From NCBI RefSeq assembly GCF_000189635.1, contig NW_002476426.1:372001-436000 (forward strand): 64,000 nt of DNA. Direction: 5' to 3'. The notes under the pieces are model-generated. The model made no database searches. It saw only the letters and a program-made list of their open reading frames with translations, and was not told the DNA's origin. This stretch comes from Tetrahymena thermophila SB210 (lineage: Eukaryota > Ciliophora > Oligohymenophorea > Hymenostomatida > Tetrahymenidae). The position numbers were made by a program, and so were the translations under genes. Positions 29,619 through 42,657 of this stretch are shown here, piece by piece (within the stretch, counting starts at the first letter, position 1; each line of letters opens with the position of its first letter).

Positions 29619-30515
29619 ATGGAAGTAATTTAAAATACTAGATGTCCTTTACATAGTAGCTACGATTTATAATTCGTTTGTGTGCATAAAGATGCTTCTT
29701 AACAAATTCTCTGCTCAGTTTGTCTACTTAAATAATAGAAAGTTGAAAGCTACTTGTATATTTAAGATATTCTACTTTAAGAAGAACATTTACCAATTCA
29801 AAATTGGCCTATGGATATTACTAACAATTAGCTAGAATATCTTTCTACTCATTCTAAAACTAATAAACAAGAAGTAATTAAAAACAAAATCATTAAATAT
29901 TATGAAACATTATAAGATTAAGTCAACCAAGCTATTAAACACTCTTAGCAAATAGAACTTAATAAAATAGATAAGTTTGAGATAGGAAAAAATGAGTTGA
30001 TAGAATTCTACAATAAGTAGTTTGAAAGAAATGAATTAAAAAAATACTTTGAAGATAGTGAAAAATTCGATTCTAATAAATTTAATGATTTCTTAGGTTA
30101 GGTAGACAGTAAAAGAAATGTTTAGCTACAAGAGCTTTAAAAAATGATAGATAGGTTTGATGATGTAGATAATCATATTTTTTTTGATTAAGCATAATAT
30201 ATTCAGAGAATAATTTGTGACTTAATCCAAAATATTAATTTTTTTTCACAAGAAATTTAAAAAATTGATTTCAAATTGGATTAAAAAATCTTAATGAAAT
30301 CTCAATATGATATTGGCAACTAAGAAAAAATATATTTAGATCTAATCAAAAATATAAATGAAGCTAAAAAAAAATACAATTCTTATCTTAAACCAAATGA
30401 ATAGGACTCAAACTACAATTAAATTAATATTGAAAAAAAAGTGACTGACATAAGCATTAAATTTATAGAGTAGATAGATAACTTAATCTAAAATGAATAA
30501 ATCTAAAGTATTTGA
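29619..30515 (+). CDS. B-box-like zinc-binding coiled-coil protein, 298 aa
   Basis: A single exon from ATG to TGA (299 codons) with many in-frame TAA/TAG. The N-terminus has spaced Cys/His residues in the order CPLH, then FVCVHK, then ILCSVCLL within the first ~45 residues. This spacing resembles a B-box zinc finger (C-x2-H ... C ... C-x2-C). The remaining ~240 residues are helical and charged with repeated heptad-like stretches (VQLQELQKMIDRFDDVDNHI, FIEQIDNLIQNEQ), consistent with a coiled coil. B-box plus coiled coil is the backbone of TRIM-like proteins, but no RING or C-terminal recognition domain is present. Ciliates carry many such short B-box proteins, mostly uncharacterised. No neighbour suggests a pathway. 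Confidence 0.75.
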
Positions 30516-31157
30516 ATTTTTATTTATTATTATTCACAAAAAAATCAATCATAGCTCTAAAATAAAAATAAAATCTCCACAATTATAAATAAATCAATAA
30601 AGAAAAATAAAAGTTGATTGATTAAAGTAGTATTAAATTTTTTTATAAAATTTTACAAAAATCTTTTTATTATGATTTTTTAATGAAATAATATCTTTAG
30701 TAAATAATATAAATTTTTTTTAAAGATTTTGAAAGTAATTATCCAACATTTTTATTTGATCTTATTTTATTTTTTCTGATTTTTACTAAATAAAATTTTT
30801 TAGTAATCAATAACTACTGTATAAAGAAAATAATGTATTGGAAATATTTGACCTATATTAAACCATTCTATAAAACTATTTGTGATTTGTTTTAAAGATA
30901 AAAAATTTAGCTTGCCTTCACAAAATAAGATCATAATTTGCTTATATAGGTTATATACTTCATTATTTTTGAAAACAATCCTATATTGTAAAGAAAATCA
31001 ATTAAATTCCTTATTAAATTAAAACTTTATCTTTATAATTTTAAAATTCTTAAAAATATCTTTAAACTTTCAGAATTTACATAATATTAAAAAAGATAAT
31101 AAGTAGCAACAATTTTTTTAGATTTTCTTTAAATTATTAAATTAAAAAAATTAAATA
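30516..31157. other. Intergenic, nothing recognised
   Basis: About 640 nt of AT-rich DNA downstream of the B-box gene. No open frame with coding composition was seen. Confidence 0.5.
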
Positions 31158-31521
31158 ATGAATTTATCTTTATTTAAAGAGCTTGAGAATTATTGTTTTT
31201 ATGTTTTAATAAAAAATTTAATAAAATTCTAATCTTATTAAAAATAAACTATTTCTTTTTAATTATAGCTCTAAATATTAAGGAAAATTAAGATGAAAAA
31301 TACTAAAGATTTAAAAAGTAAGAATAAATCATAAGGATTTGAATATTACTAAGCCTATTACAGAAAAAACTTAAAAGCTAAAATAACCTAATGATTAGAA
31401 TTCATTATAATTAGATGGTTATAAAGAAAATATTACCAGTCCTTAATAATCCAAAAATCATATATTAAATAATTCAAATGATAGTGATTTTTTTCTATAA
31501 TTATTTTAAGAGTCTAATTGA
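31158..31521 (+). pseudogene. Possible small or broken gene with reading-frame jumps
   Basis: An ATG at 31158 opens MNLSLFKELENY. A plausible intron (GT at about 31187 or 31197 to TTATAG at 31268) leads to a stretch where two frames look coding (ALNIKENQDEKYQRFKKQEQ and KMKNTKDLKSKNKSQGFEYY). From about 31318 a third frame reads ITKPITEKTQKLKQPNDQNS and continues to SDFFLQLFQESN and TGA at 31519. No single spliced model of normal intron size joins these without an 18-nt intron or a frameshift. It may be a degraded gene, a gene with an unusual intron, or an artefact. No family is recognised. Confidence 0.35.
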
Positions 31522-31837
31522 GTTATAATGATATTAATGTTTTGAAATAAATGATCTTAAATATTTGTAGACTACCTAACTAATAATCTTTATGATGATT
31601 AATTTAGGCTATATTTTATTGAGGTCACAAATTTTTATTAATTCTGAATATAAATTTGATAAAAAAGTATTGCATCAAAAATTAGTTGGAAATTACATTT
31701 AAGAAATAATATAAAGTTAGTTTTAAATTAAGGACTTTTATTAATTATTTAATTAATAATTTAAAAATATATTTGAATATTTTAATAAATTTATAATACA
31801 CTTTGAATTATGAATGTGCTATTTAAAATTTAACTTT
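31522..31837. other. Short 3' intergenic spacer
   Basis: AT-rich 3' flank shared with the RIO1 gene on the opposite strand. No feature was seen. Confidence 0.5.
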
Positions 31838-33754
31838 TCATTTTTTCTTATTTTTTTTAGTCATTTATTTTTTGATATGCTTTGGAATTTTATTTTCTCT
31901 TTTTTATTTCTTTTCTTCTTTTACTTTTTTCTTTCTTTCGTCTTTCGAAAGACCTTGATACAGCTAATCTCCTCCTTTTTTCTTTTTTTTAGTTTCTTCA
32001 GAATCTTACTATTTATCATCATCATCACTATCATTTTCGTCATCTTCATCTTCATCACTGTCTTCACTATCATCAGAATCACTATCAGATGAAGAAGATA
32101 ACGAGGAATCATCATCTTCTTATTTTTATTTATTACTTTAAATTTATTTTAATAACTATGAAACTTCTTCTTAAGCTTTCTATTTTGATTCTTCAGTACC
32201 TCCATCTTCTTCATTTTTAGTTACTATCTTAATAAATTTATTTGGTTTTGCTGCTTCAATCTATTTATCAGTATCATCTTCACTATTGTTTTCATCTTCG
32301 TTGTCGTCATCTTCATCATCATCACTTTCACTCTCATAATTTTATTGATTATTGCTTTTTGTAATTAGTCCTGTTAGTTTTGAATATACTATATCTTTTG
32401 CTTCTTCATCGCTTCCTTCGTTCAGTATGTTCTTATCTATGTTTGCTTCAATATTCTTAAAACTAACTTCATTTAAAGTTCTTGGAATGTACATTCCAGC
32501 AAAAATTTTTTCATCTTGCTCAGTGTCTTTATTTTCTTTGGTAATCAGCTCTTCAAGTATAGTTGCTTCAGTTCCAGGAACTATGTTGATATCAGTGATA
32601 AAATCAAAAATATCACGAAGAGAAAATGTAATAACATTTTTCTTCTTGAAGTACATATTGACATTAACAATATCACGTCTAAGGAATTCGAGTGAATGAG
32701 CATGATCGTGCTCAATACTTTGAGAGACATCAATCATGTAAAGCTTTTCATTATAATAAAGTAAATTGTACTCACTAAGATCACCATGAACTAATCTACA
32801 ATCTTAATAAAGAGTTCTCATATCACGGAGTAACTGTAAATAAATTTTAGAATATTGCTCTAACTCAATATTTTCTGCATCCTTTAGACGGGGAGCAGCT
32901 TTGCCATCTTTACCAATGAATTCCATCATAAGAACATTGCTTTTTACTATCAAAGGTTCAGGACAAGGGATGGAACTTTGATATATACGTTTTAAGTTAC
33001 GGATTTCTTTTTCAGCCCATAACTTAATCATTTTACGTGGATTACTTTTGCAGTGACCCTTTCTAAAACGAAATTCACCAGCAACGTATTTTTCACGATC
33101 TTTAAATACTAAGATTGAAGTTTTATAAATTTTTATGGCATATTCTTTGCCGTTTGAAGAACTTGCATGGTAAACGTTAGCTTCTTTACCAGTAGATAAA
33201 CAGCCATTGATTTCATTAATAATCTTCTTATTCAATAATTTAACAAGGATAACTCTAGTACGAGGATCAAGTACCTATTCTACGGTGGCACGATCAGACT
33301 TATCTTTAACACGGTTAGAGCCCTTTTAAGATTTATTAATGCTTTCTTTAATCGATTGCATAGCTCCATGAGAAGCAGTAGTTCTAGATCCCATTTTCTC
33401 AACAGAAATTTTGGAAGAAAGTTTAGCTACAAGTCTACCTTATTTAGCATCATTAGTTTCTGATACAGCTAATCCTTGACCATCTTCAAGACCTATATTA
33501 CCTTTATGCACTGCAACTTCTAAATAGTCAAGTTCATCTAAGTCATCGTCTGAACTTACTTTACGATTCTTCTTTTTTTTGCTAACTTTTTTATATTATT
33601 CCTCATCTGAAGAAGAGTGTTAATCATATTCCTATTCATCCAAATTTTCAGGATTATTTGATTAGTTATTTCCTTACTCATCTTCTTTTGTGGGATTAAA
33701 GTAGTCATCTACTAAGACTATCTTCTTTTGCTTTGTTTCCTTTTTCTAACTCAT
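31838..33754 (-). CDS. RIO1: RIO1-family atypical serine/threonine kinase (40S maturation), 638 aa
   Basis: An intronless frame of 639 codons from ATG 33754 ([19 protein letters not shown]) to TGA 31838. RIO1 hallmarks are in order: a leader with [20 protein letters not shown], the P-loop [13 protein letters not shown] (~187), the lysine in [20 protein letters not shown], the flexible-loop region ending [20 protein letters not shown], the catalytic [13 protein letters not shown] (~320) and the metal-binding [20 protein letters not shown] (~340). RIO1 is a conserved ATPase/kinase acting in late cytoplasmic 40S subunit maturation (18S rRNA site D cleavage and release of assembly factors). The C-terminal ~190 residues are extremely acidic and serine-rich, then basic ([14 protein letters not shown]), matching the usual acidic-then-basic RIO1 tail though longer than in yeast or human. 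The N-terminus also has an acidic DDDLDELDY patch. It is one of the surest calls in the window. Confidence 0.97.
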
Positions 33755-35046
33755 TAATGTAATTAAAACTAAAATTTTTTTTTTTGAAAAATAAATTATT
33801 GAAGTATCTAAATCTTTCTTTTTAATTTTAAAGAAACAGCGATATATATACCAAAGTTTAATTTATGATAACAAAATATGTAGAATCAAAATTTCATTTA
33901 GTTTTGATTGTAGTTAATCAGCTCTATTTTTATCCTTATTTTAAATCAAAAAGAATTATTATTAATTTTATAAAATTTCTTTCTATTATTTCTACATATT
34001 TAATAAAATAGAAGAAAATTTATAATTTTTTTACTAAAATAGATTGTTTCTTAGAAAAAATGATTAACAAATATTTTTATTATTTTGAGATTTTTTAAGC
34101 CATATTTTTAATTCAGACATCAATAATTAATTAGATTAGTCAATAAAAAATATATCATTTTTTTCTGTAAATAAAAAAAAAAAGTAAATAAATATTTGAA
34201 ATTATAAGAATCAAACTTTATTGGAAATACTAAAGCACTAAAATTAAAAAAAGATATTTTTAATATCAAAAATAAAATATTAAAAAATTATTTTATTTCA
34301 ATTTTTATTTTTTAAAAACTCAAATGAAAATTGATAAATTTAAAATTAATTTAAAAATACCACAATTAATTTTTTTAAAGAGATTTTTAATATAACAATC
34401 TTGATTTTCTAGATTAATTTTTTAATCTTTATTATAAATAATAATTTAATAAAGAATTTAAGCAATTATTAATTTTTCATGTGAACTTTTAGCTGAATTG
34501 AATTGATATTTTTATGAATATTAAAAAAAATAATCAATTAAATAGCTAACAATATTTATGATATTGGCTTGTGTATTTTCTTTTATTTATAAAGTAAACA
34601 ATCAAAGAAATCTAAAATAAATAAAATAAAGCAATTTCAAAAAAAATAATTTTCATGAATTAAAATTATTTATTATATGAATAAACTTATTTTTAATAGT
34701 AAAAATTAACCTATTAGATTAATTAATTCAAAATATAGTTTAAATGAACTCTAAAAATATTATTAAAAAACTTAAATAATTTATTTTATTTAAAATAAAA
34801 ACTACAACATAAAATTAAATTAATTAAGCTCACGTACATGAGACTAATCTAATACACTAATTAAAAGCTATTTTATAATTTATTATTTATTTGAGTGAGG
34901 AAATCCTAATAATTTAATAAAACAAATTATATACAAAAACATATAGATTATTTTTAATTATAGCAAAATATTTTTTATTTTATTTTTTATTGGTTAATTA
35001 ATTTTATTGATTACTTTTTTTTGTTTTTTAGTTATTTGATTTCGTT
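33755..35046. other. Intergenic between two minus-strand genes
   Basis: About 1.3 kb of AT-rich DNA upstream of RIO1 and downstream of the coiled-coil gene. No coding frame was seen. The RIO1 promoter should lie at its left end. Confidence 0.55.
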
Positions 35047-38000
35047 TCAATTTATATTATTTGTTTATAGGCTTTATTTACCAAAACTCATAGTTATAAT
35101 TTCTCTTTGTTTCTTTTTTAAGATAAACTACCAGTCTGATTGTTTTTACATATCAATAGCTAGTTCATTCATTCTTTGTCTTACTTCTTCGATGTTAATA
35201 TCAGAATTTTCCTTCATTTAATATATTTTAAGTAAATAAAAGTTTTTTATGATTAAAAATAATGTACTCTTGATCTAGTTAATAAATTGTTATATTCCCT
35301 CTTTGTTTCTGCAACAGCTCTTTCTAACTTAAATATTTCGTTTGAAATTTCAGACTCTGTCATTCTAGATATTATTAATAAAACTTAAATTAAATTAGCT
35401 AGACTTAATATTTTTACTTTTAGAAGTTTTCTGGGAATGTATAAGATTAAATGTATGCTGAAGGGTTTTTAGGTTCTGTTAATATTGTACTATACTATTA
35501 ATTATTTGATTGCATTCCGTAGCGATTAGAGGTCGATTATTGGCTAGGCTTTACAGTGACTTAACTTTGATTTGTCATTAATGCATCTATGTCATCTTCT
35601 TCATGACGATGTACTCCTCTGTCTTCATGGTAAATATATGAATTCTAACTTATTTATGAAGCACCTTATTTTTTCTTTTTTAATGATTTATTTCTTGATG
35701 CTGATAAATCAGAGTTTTTGCTTACACTTCTTTATCTGCTTGTACTTCTACCTGTCTGTCCTTAATTTGATTTTCTGCTGGTATGAGGTGACATAGACTC
35801 AAAATCTAAGCTGTTGTTTTATGATAAAACTAGAGAATTTTTTCTTACCATTCTCTTTTAGCCTTCATTGGAGAGTTTTTATACAGAAGAAGATCCAATA
35901 AGAGCACTTCGTCTACTCTCTATACTTTCATCTAGGTCTTCTAAGTGCAGCTCCTTATTTTGAGATGGATTTCTAGATTTTGATTTTGGCTTTAATTTTT
36001 TATTAGAGACAACAGTAACGACATTTGAATGATTTTATCCACTTTTATTCGATTTTGGTGAGGCTTACTTATAAAATTTATTTGCACTGTTGCTTATAAC
36101 TGAAGATTTAGTTTTAGAAGATGAAAAATTATTGGCTCTGCTATCCGTACTGTCTTTAGTCTTCTTTTCTTTAGAAGGTCCTCTAGATTTTAATTGTTTC
36201 TGCTTAGAAGATGAACGAGAGATAGATGATTAAGATTCAGATATTTTTTTATTTCCATCATCTAATCTTTTTAGTCTCTATTAAAATAAATGTAATTACT
36301 CCTTCATTCTTGTATTTGCTTCTCTCTATGCTAAATTAACTATTTCATCTGTAAGCCCTTTTAATTGCTTATATGATTCTTCTTAACTATATCTTTAATA
36401 ATATTATTTTTTTAAAAATATATTTAAATTTTTTATTTTAAGTTTATTACTTCTCTCTTTCAAATTTTTATTTCATTTTATCATGCAATTCATTTTATTT
36501 CTTTTAATGGTCTAACTGAGTTTAAAGAGACTTAATCTAGCTTCTAAAGTCTATATTTTCTTCTTGTAATTGCTATTTTTTTATAATATTAGGCGGTATA
36601 ATTAACTAACCATAATCATAATTTTAATTTTGTTTTACCTTCATAACTTAATCCTTTTCAGCGTAAATTGAAGCTCTCTTCTGATTAAAATTTCTCTCTT
36701 TTTCATATTTTTCTTTTATCAAATTCAATTCTTTTTCATACAAGGAAAGTTTGCTTTCAGATGCCTTGCATCTCCCTTCCAATGATTCTTAAGAATCATA
36801 AAGCTCATTTTTAAGCTACTCATTCTCTATCTCCAACTTTTTCAACTTCTCCTCTTAAATTCTTTTCGCATTTTACAACTCTTAAAGATCATTTTCAAGT
36901 TTTTCAATCAGTTATTTATCGGTTTTGCGTAATTTCTCTAAAATAATAAACTTTTAATCAAGCTCATCTTTTTCTTATGCATTGTGTTCTAAATGCTTGC
37001 TTTTTTCTCCTTCAATAATCTCATTGCATTTACGTAAATACAAAACTTCTTGAGTTAGTTCTTAAATTTATGATTTGTAAGCATCAATTTATTTTTACAT
37101 TATTGCATTTTCATTCTAAACATGAGCATTTTCTGTTTGAAGTTTTGTTATTTCTCCAAGAACCTTACCAGTTTACTCACTTAGTCTAATGAAGCTTTCT
37201 TTAGAGTTTTCTTCCCATTATTATTTTTAAGTTTTTCCATTTTCTTTTAGCTAATTAATTTCTTCTTACTATTGTTAACAAGTTTATTATAGCTCTTTCA
37301 ATTATTACTCAGCTTTACTACATTTTTCTTTTAAAACTTTCATAGCTCCAGCAATAGCAGGAGAAGTACTATCTGACCATCCGTTAAAATTTGGTGAAGC
37401 ACTCCTTAGCTTTTAATTTGTTGTACTACTTGAATGATTCAAAACATTAGCTTAATCATTTACTCCATTAATAAAATTTTAATCACCCAACATAAGATTA
37501 TTTGTAGTGCTCATATTTGCAGTTGAAGAAGATTAATTATTCTGATTACTATTTTCCTTATTAGAGGTTAAAAATCTAGCATTTCTAATACTTTGCTCAC
37601 TTGAATTCTTTTAGAAGTCCTATTTAAAAGGATTTTATTATAAACCAGTAATAGAAGGTTTATTTGGAGTTTCTAATTGTTTTGGGGGTAAAAGCTAAAA
37701 TTTTTAAGCAGTACTGCTTCCCAAATTTGTTGGTAAATTAGATGCAGGATTAGACAAAGTATTATTATTACCATTAACTTTGAAATGGCTAGCAAATAAA
37801 TTCTATGAAAAAGGATTTTCTATCGAGGAAAGCATATTTTATACTTAAGCAATCTAGTCAGTAGTTTAAAAAGGATTATTTTATGGTGCAGGATTAGAAA
37901 TTAGCTAAGGGTTTTCTTTTTTTTCTAAAGCAACTTAATTCGAACTCTCTAAATCTTTCCTAGTCATAGTTTCACCTCTATTTGTGTTAGAAAAAAGTAA

Positions 38001-38381
38001 CTTTTATGAAGGTGAATTAAACTAAGGAGAAGCAAAAGCACTTAGTTGAATCTAGTGTTAATTTATTACATTCTCACCTTATTCTTATCCAACAAGACTA
38101 TCATTAATGATTACATTCTAAAATGATGGTGTATTTCTATTTATTGGAAGAGTCTTTTATTACTAATCATTTGAAACGGAATTATAATTCCCATTATTCC
38201 CCTTTTGGTTTTAAAATGAATACCCTTATTTCTAATTTACATATCCTTACTCAACTTGATATTTCGTCTATTGTATTTATCTAATAGGTGAAGATGAGTT
38301 TTAAAGCTTTTCGCCAACTGATTTTAAGTTATTTAAGACTATTTGCTCTAATTCCTGAGTTGAGAGTTTTTTAGGGTCCAT
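35047..38381 (-). CDS. Coiled-coil protein with disordered ends, 1,033 aa
   Basis: Five exons (38381-36639, 36572-36451, 36392-35418, 35364-35268, 35211-35047) sum to 1,034 codons. Residues 1-~350 are disordered, N/Q/S-rich, with NPF-like repeats (ENPFSQNLF, QNNPFQTTD, QQNPFKQDF). Residues ~360-650 form a long heptad coiled coil (KLEIENEQLKNELYDSQESL). A second disordered S/K-rich region follows. The last ~90 residues are a separate short helical module (LERAVAETKREYNNLL, then RQRMNELAIDMQKQSDWQFI). Such layouts are common in centrosome or basal-body scaffolds and vesicle tethers. The three NPF motifs would allow EH-domain binding, but both ideas are inference. No named family was recognised. 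Confidence 0.82.
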
Positions 38382-39684
38382 TAAATTAATATTACTTTAT
38401 TAAAAAAATTTTTTTATGCAAAAATATTCAAAACATTTTTATTTCAAATTATATCAATTAAAGCAATTAAAATTGCTCAATTTTTTAAGTTTTTTGATTT
38501 CTTTCCATTCATTTTAAAATAATTTTATTTGAATTTATTTAATAAAGCTTACTTAAAAACAGAATTTTGCTTTAAATCTCCAACCTATTGTTGTTGTTTG
38601 TTCATTTTAATGCTAGACTATTTAATGAATTATTTTTCTGTAAAAAATTTAATCCCTCACAACAAATTAAAATTTTAAAATTACAAAAAATTAGAATTGT
38701 TTTTTGAACCTAACAAATAATATTCATACATATCCAGTCTATTTAATAAATTTATAATAAAATAAGAAGCCAATTAATTTAATTTGAAATACGCTTCATA
38801 GATCGAGCTTAGAAGCAAGTAAATGTTTTAAATGTATTTTTAATTTATCTTGTTTTGCATTAATATTGTTTAAATATAAACCTATAATAAAGTATTGAAT
38901 ATTTATTAATGAGTAGTTCTAATAATATCTTTTTGTTGGAAATTTTCATTAATATATTATTTTTTTATAAAAAAATATTCGAAATAATAAATAAAATTAT
39001 AAAATAAATATTAATTAATTAAAAATAATTTTTACACAATTAAAAATAAAATATGAAAAATGATATTTTTATTTAAATATTCTTACAAATGATTTAATAA
39101 AGCGAATTAAAAAAATTTAAATTAATCATCTTTCTTCTTTTAAAAAAAAATTAAAATTTTATGATAAATTATTTTTATAATTTAATGAAAATATTGATTT
39201 TATCATATCCGTTTGAATTTTACAAACTCAAATTTCAAAAAAGTAAAACAAACTTCGACAATTTTTCCAAAATAGACTGTTTTTTTTACTTTTGGTATAT
39301 GATCAAAATTTTTGAAAATCCACTATAGACAAATTGAATCAAGATAACTACTCTCATTTAATTAAGTCATTAGTAATTTGTTTGATAGCAAAGTGAAATT
39401 AATTAAATTAAAGATGAAACAACAAGGTAGTTAGAAAAAATAAATAGGACAATCTATATTAAATAATAATGATTGATTGATTTACTAATTAATTATTTAG
39501 TGTATGCTTGCTGTCAAAATAAATCATGCAAAAGAAAAATATGAAAAAAAATCAAAAATTCAATAAAGAATTAATTGAATTTTGATAAATAATAAGATAA
39601 AAAACTTGCTTTGACAACAAATAATTGTTAATTAAAAAATTAAATACAAAGCAGAAATTTTTTTTTCATTCGTTAACAAAAAGA
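38382..39684. promoter_or_regulatory. Divergent intergenic region
   Basis: About 1.3 kb between the starts of the coiled-coil gene (minus) and the ASH-domain gene (plus), so it carries both promoters. It is AT-rich and no discrete element can be named. Confidence 0.5.
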
Positions 39685-42657
39685 ATGAGTTTAAATTCAA
39701 TAATATCTGGCTTAGATCAAGAAAGTAATATTTAAGGAAGTAGCACCTAATAATATTACAACTAGGAAATTTAGGAAAGCATCTCGAAAGAAAATGTAGA
39801 ACCTCATTTGATATTAGCAGATTAACAAGCAGTTGATATTTTTGTATCAATTCAAACTAATATTCTACAATCAACTGCATCAAATAACAAATAAGCTTAT
39901 GAAGAAAAAAGTGAAAAATTCTCAGAAAATAATACTTCTGCGAACAAAGTTTTATCTGATTTAATAAACAAACCAATTACAAGCCATGATTCTCTTGGAT
40001 CATCAGCTAAAAGTTAACAAACCTCTTCTCCATCTTCACAAAAATTAGAAGTTGAAGGAGAAGATAATAAAGAAAATGAATCTGTTAACACATCAATACT
40101 AAGTAACATTTAAAATAATTTATGTGCTCCTATATCTCCTTGTGCTACAAACTCTCCTTCAAGATTGCTAAAACTCACAATAAATAGCAGATCTTCATCC
40201 TCATCTAAATGTAACTAAAAAAATGATGAAAATGAAATTTAAAACAGTAAAAGCGTGTCAACAAAAAACTCTCCCTAAACTTTAAATAATACCAATAGTC
40301 TGGTATTAAACAATTGTACAAATTTAAACAAGCAATCAAATTAATAACTCACTCAGTCTAGTTTGTAAAATGTTATTTCATCGCCATTCAAAGAAAGAGA
40401 TTAAAACAAAGATAATTAACATTCAGTTTTGCCAAATACATAAAATCAATCCTCTAATTCAAGAAATAGCTCTTCAGAAAAAAAGCAAATTGACCATCAA
40501 ATTTAATAAGCTAATAATACCCAAATTAAATAAGAAATTTAGAATATAAATTAAATTAATGAACCGTTGATAGTTTAAAAAGATTAGAACTGTTTATTTT
40601 CAGATTAAGAAAAATCATCAGAACAATTCTAAGATTTAAATGAAAATTAGATTGAAAGCTCAAATTAACAAAACAAACATACTGAGGATATAGAATATGA
40701 GTAATTTGAAGATTAGTATGTAAAAGAATCAGAAAATTCATTACAAGAAAATGTTGAAGCCCTAGAAAAAATTGAATGTTATTAAATAGATGATTTTTAA
40801 GATGATAATTAGGAATATTTTAATGAAAATATTGTAAATAAAAATGAAAAAGAAACAACCTAAATTAGAGATATCAGTAATATTGAATCAGTATATTCAT
40901 CTCTGAAAGTAGATAAACCTGATTAAAACTAAGAATTAATTAGTTAAGAAATATAGGAAGAAGAGTTACTAACAAATTAAATTTCACTTAAATAGGAAGA
41001 ATCTAATATGAGTGAATTCGAATAGCAGTAAACAGACGATGTTAATAAAAGCGACAATAAAAATAACGAATCTGAAAAAGAAAATTAATTTGAATAAGAT
41101 CTAATTGTTGTAGATGACGAAGACAGGAATATATATTAACCTATGGAATTGATAGGAGCCGAAGAAGATGAAGAGCAAGAGGAGGAAGATGAAGAAGAAT
41201 AATAGCCATAAAAAGAAGAATAAAAATTAGACTTGTTAAATTATGAAGAAAAAGATTAAAATGAAAAAGAAAACTATGAAGAATACACAAATAAAGAGAA
41301 TATCGAATAATAATACAGTAACGATGGTAGTTAATAAGAAGAAGAAGTCCAAGAGAAGCAAGAAAGAGAAGGATAATAGGAACAAAATAATGAAGATGAG
41401 CATGCTGAGAAAAGTGAAACAATAAGACACCTTGAAAATTATCAAAGCATAATTAGAGAAACTGATAGCTACTTGGATTAATTAGTGATGTATATTTTAA
41501 AAGAGAAAGCTACTTTAACTAATATTTAAAAAAGCATACAAGTTAATCATCCTAAGAGAGATTATTCTCCTTCTAATGCTTAAAAAACTATTAAATAATA
41601 AAATACTTAACCAAAGTAAGATGAAGTTAAATAAAAGAAGCACTAAGAAGAGAAAGATGATTATCAATATTCATCATCTTAGAGCTAAAGAGAAGAAGAA
41701 AAAGCTCGTAAGTCTTATTCTTATAACAGTAGCAGCAACTAAAACAATTCATCTAAATAGTAATAATCATATTAGCAATCTTAATACCCTTCTAAAAGTT
41801 ACAATTAACAAACCTAATACTAACCAGTAGCAAGCAAAAATCAACAAGTTTACTCACATGTAAATGAAATCCTCTAACTCTCTATAGATTCAGTTAAGTT
41901 TGGTGTAGTTTTTCCAGGAAATATATTTGAAGAATAAGTTTAAATAGTCAACAAAACTAATGAAACTGTATTCATAAAAGTAGTTGGCTTATGCTTAAAT
42001 CCTGAGTTTGATAGTCATGGTGAATATGTTTACAGCATTCGTAAAACAATAAATTACGATTACAATGAAAAGTTGATGTTTTCCATTCCTGGATATCAAA
42101 GTATTAAAGTCCATATAGCATTGAAAGTCCCAAATATAAATGAAGAAAAGATAATTAAGGGTTCATTTGCTGTAACTGTGAATGGATACGATTCTTATAT
42201 TTCTATTCCCATTACAAGTACTGTAGAAATACCTAAGATTGTTTGCACACGTTAATTGTTCCATGCTTCACGTTCTTCCAAGGTAATTAAGCTAGCTATA
42301 CGCAGAGGTAAAAAAAGTGACTGCAAAATTCCTTTCAAAAATACATATAGCTATACTCTTTAATTAGAACCATTCTGGCTTAGTGACTAAACCAATTAAT
42401 AGCACGTAACTAATTTATAAGATGGATCTATATGTCCATTCTAGTTAAACCTCAGTCCATAAGTTATCACTGTTCAGCCTAAAAGTCTCTTTATGATAAA
42501 TTTGCTACTCCGTCCTAACTAACACTTTAAAGACTATAATGAAAGGAGAATGATGACAGGAGATAAAACACCTTTACACATAAAAAATGTCCTTATATTT
42601 AGAATCGTAAATTCTTCTCTGCTTTTCCATTATCCTGTTTCTTTAGAAGTTTATTGA
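39685..42657 (+). CDS. Acidic protein with C-terminal ASH/MSP-like Ig fold (SPD-2/CEP192-like candidate), 990 aa
   Basis: A single exon of 991 codons with TGA at 42655. Residues 1-~420 are N/S/Q-rich and disordered. Residues ~430-590 are strongly acidic (runs of E/D/Q such as EEDEEQEEEDEEEQQ). A short helix and a Q/K/S/Y-rich linker follow. From ~728 to 990 the sequence changes to globular beta-rich composition: LSIDSVKFGVVFPGNIFEEQ, VQIVNKTNETVFIKVVGLCL, then alternating hydrophobic strands to a final SSLLFHYPVSLEVY. The pattern (strand, F-G-x-V-x-x-G, then x-I-x-N-x-T) is typical of ASH/MSP-superfamily Ig-like domains found in ASPM, SPD-2/CEP192 and Hydin. Two tandem domains fit the length. 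A centrosome, basal-body or ciliary role is inferred. A generic MSP-like domain protein is the alternative. Confidence 0.72.

Noticed and set aside
31814-32115. Plus- and minus-strand F/I- and K/M-rich ORFs
   Set aside because: They are out-of-frame or antisense readings of the acidic serine/aspartate tail of RIO1.
41141-41445. Minus-strand leucine/phenylalanine-rich ORFs resembling membrane proteins
   Set aside because: They are antisense to the E/D/Q-rich acidic stretch of the ASH-domain gene; hydrophobicity is a by-product of antisense GAA/GAT codons.
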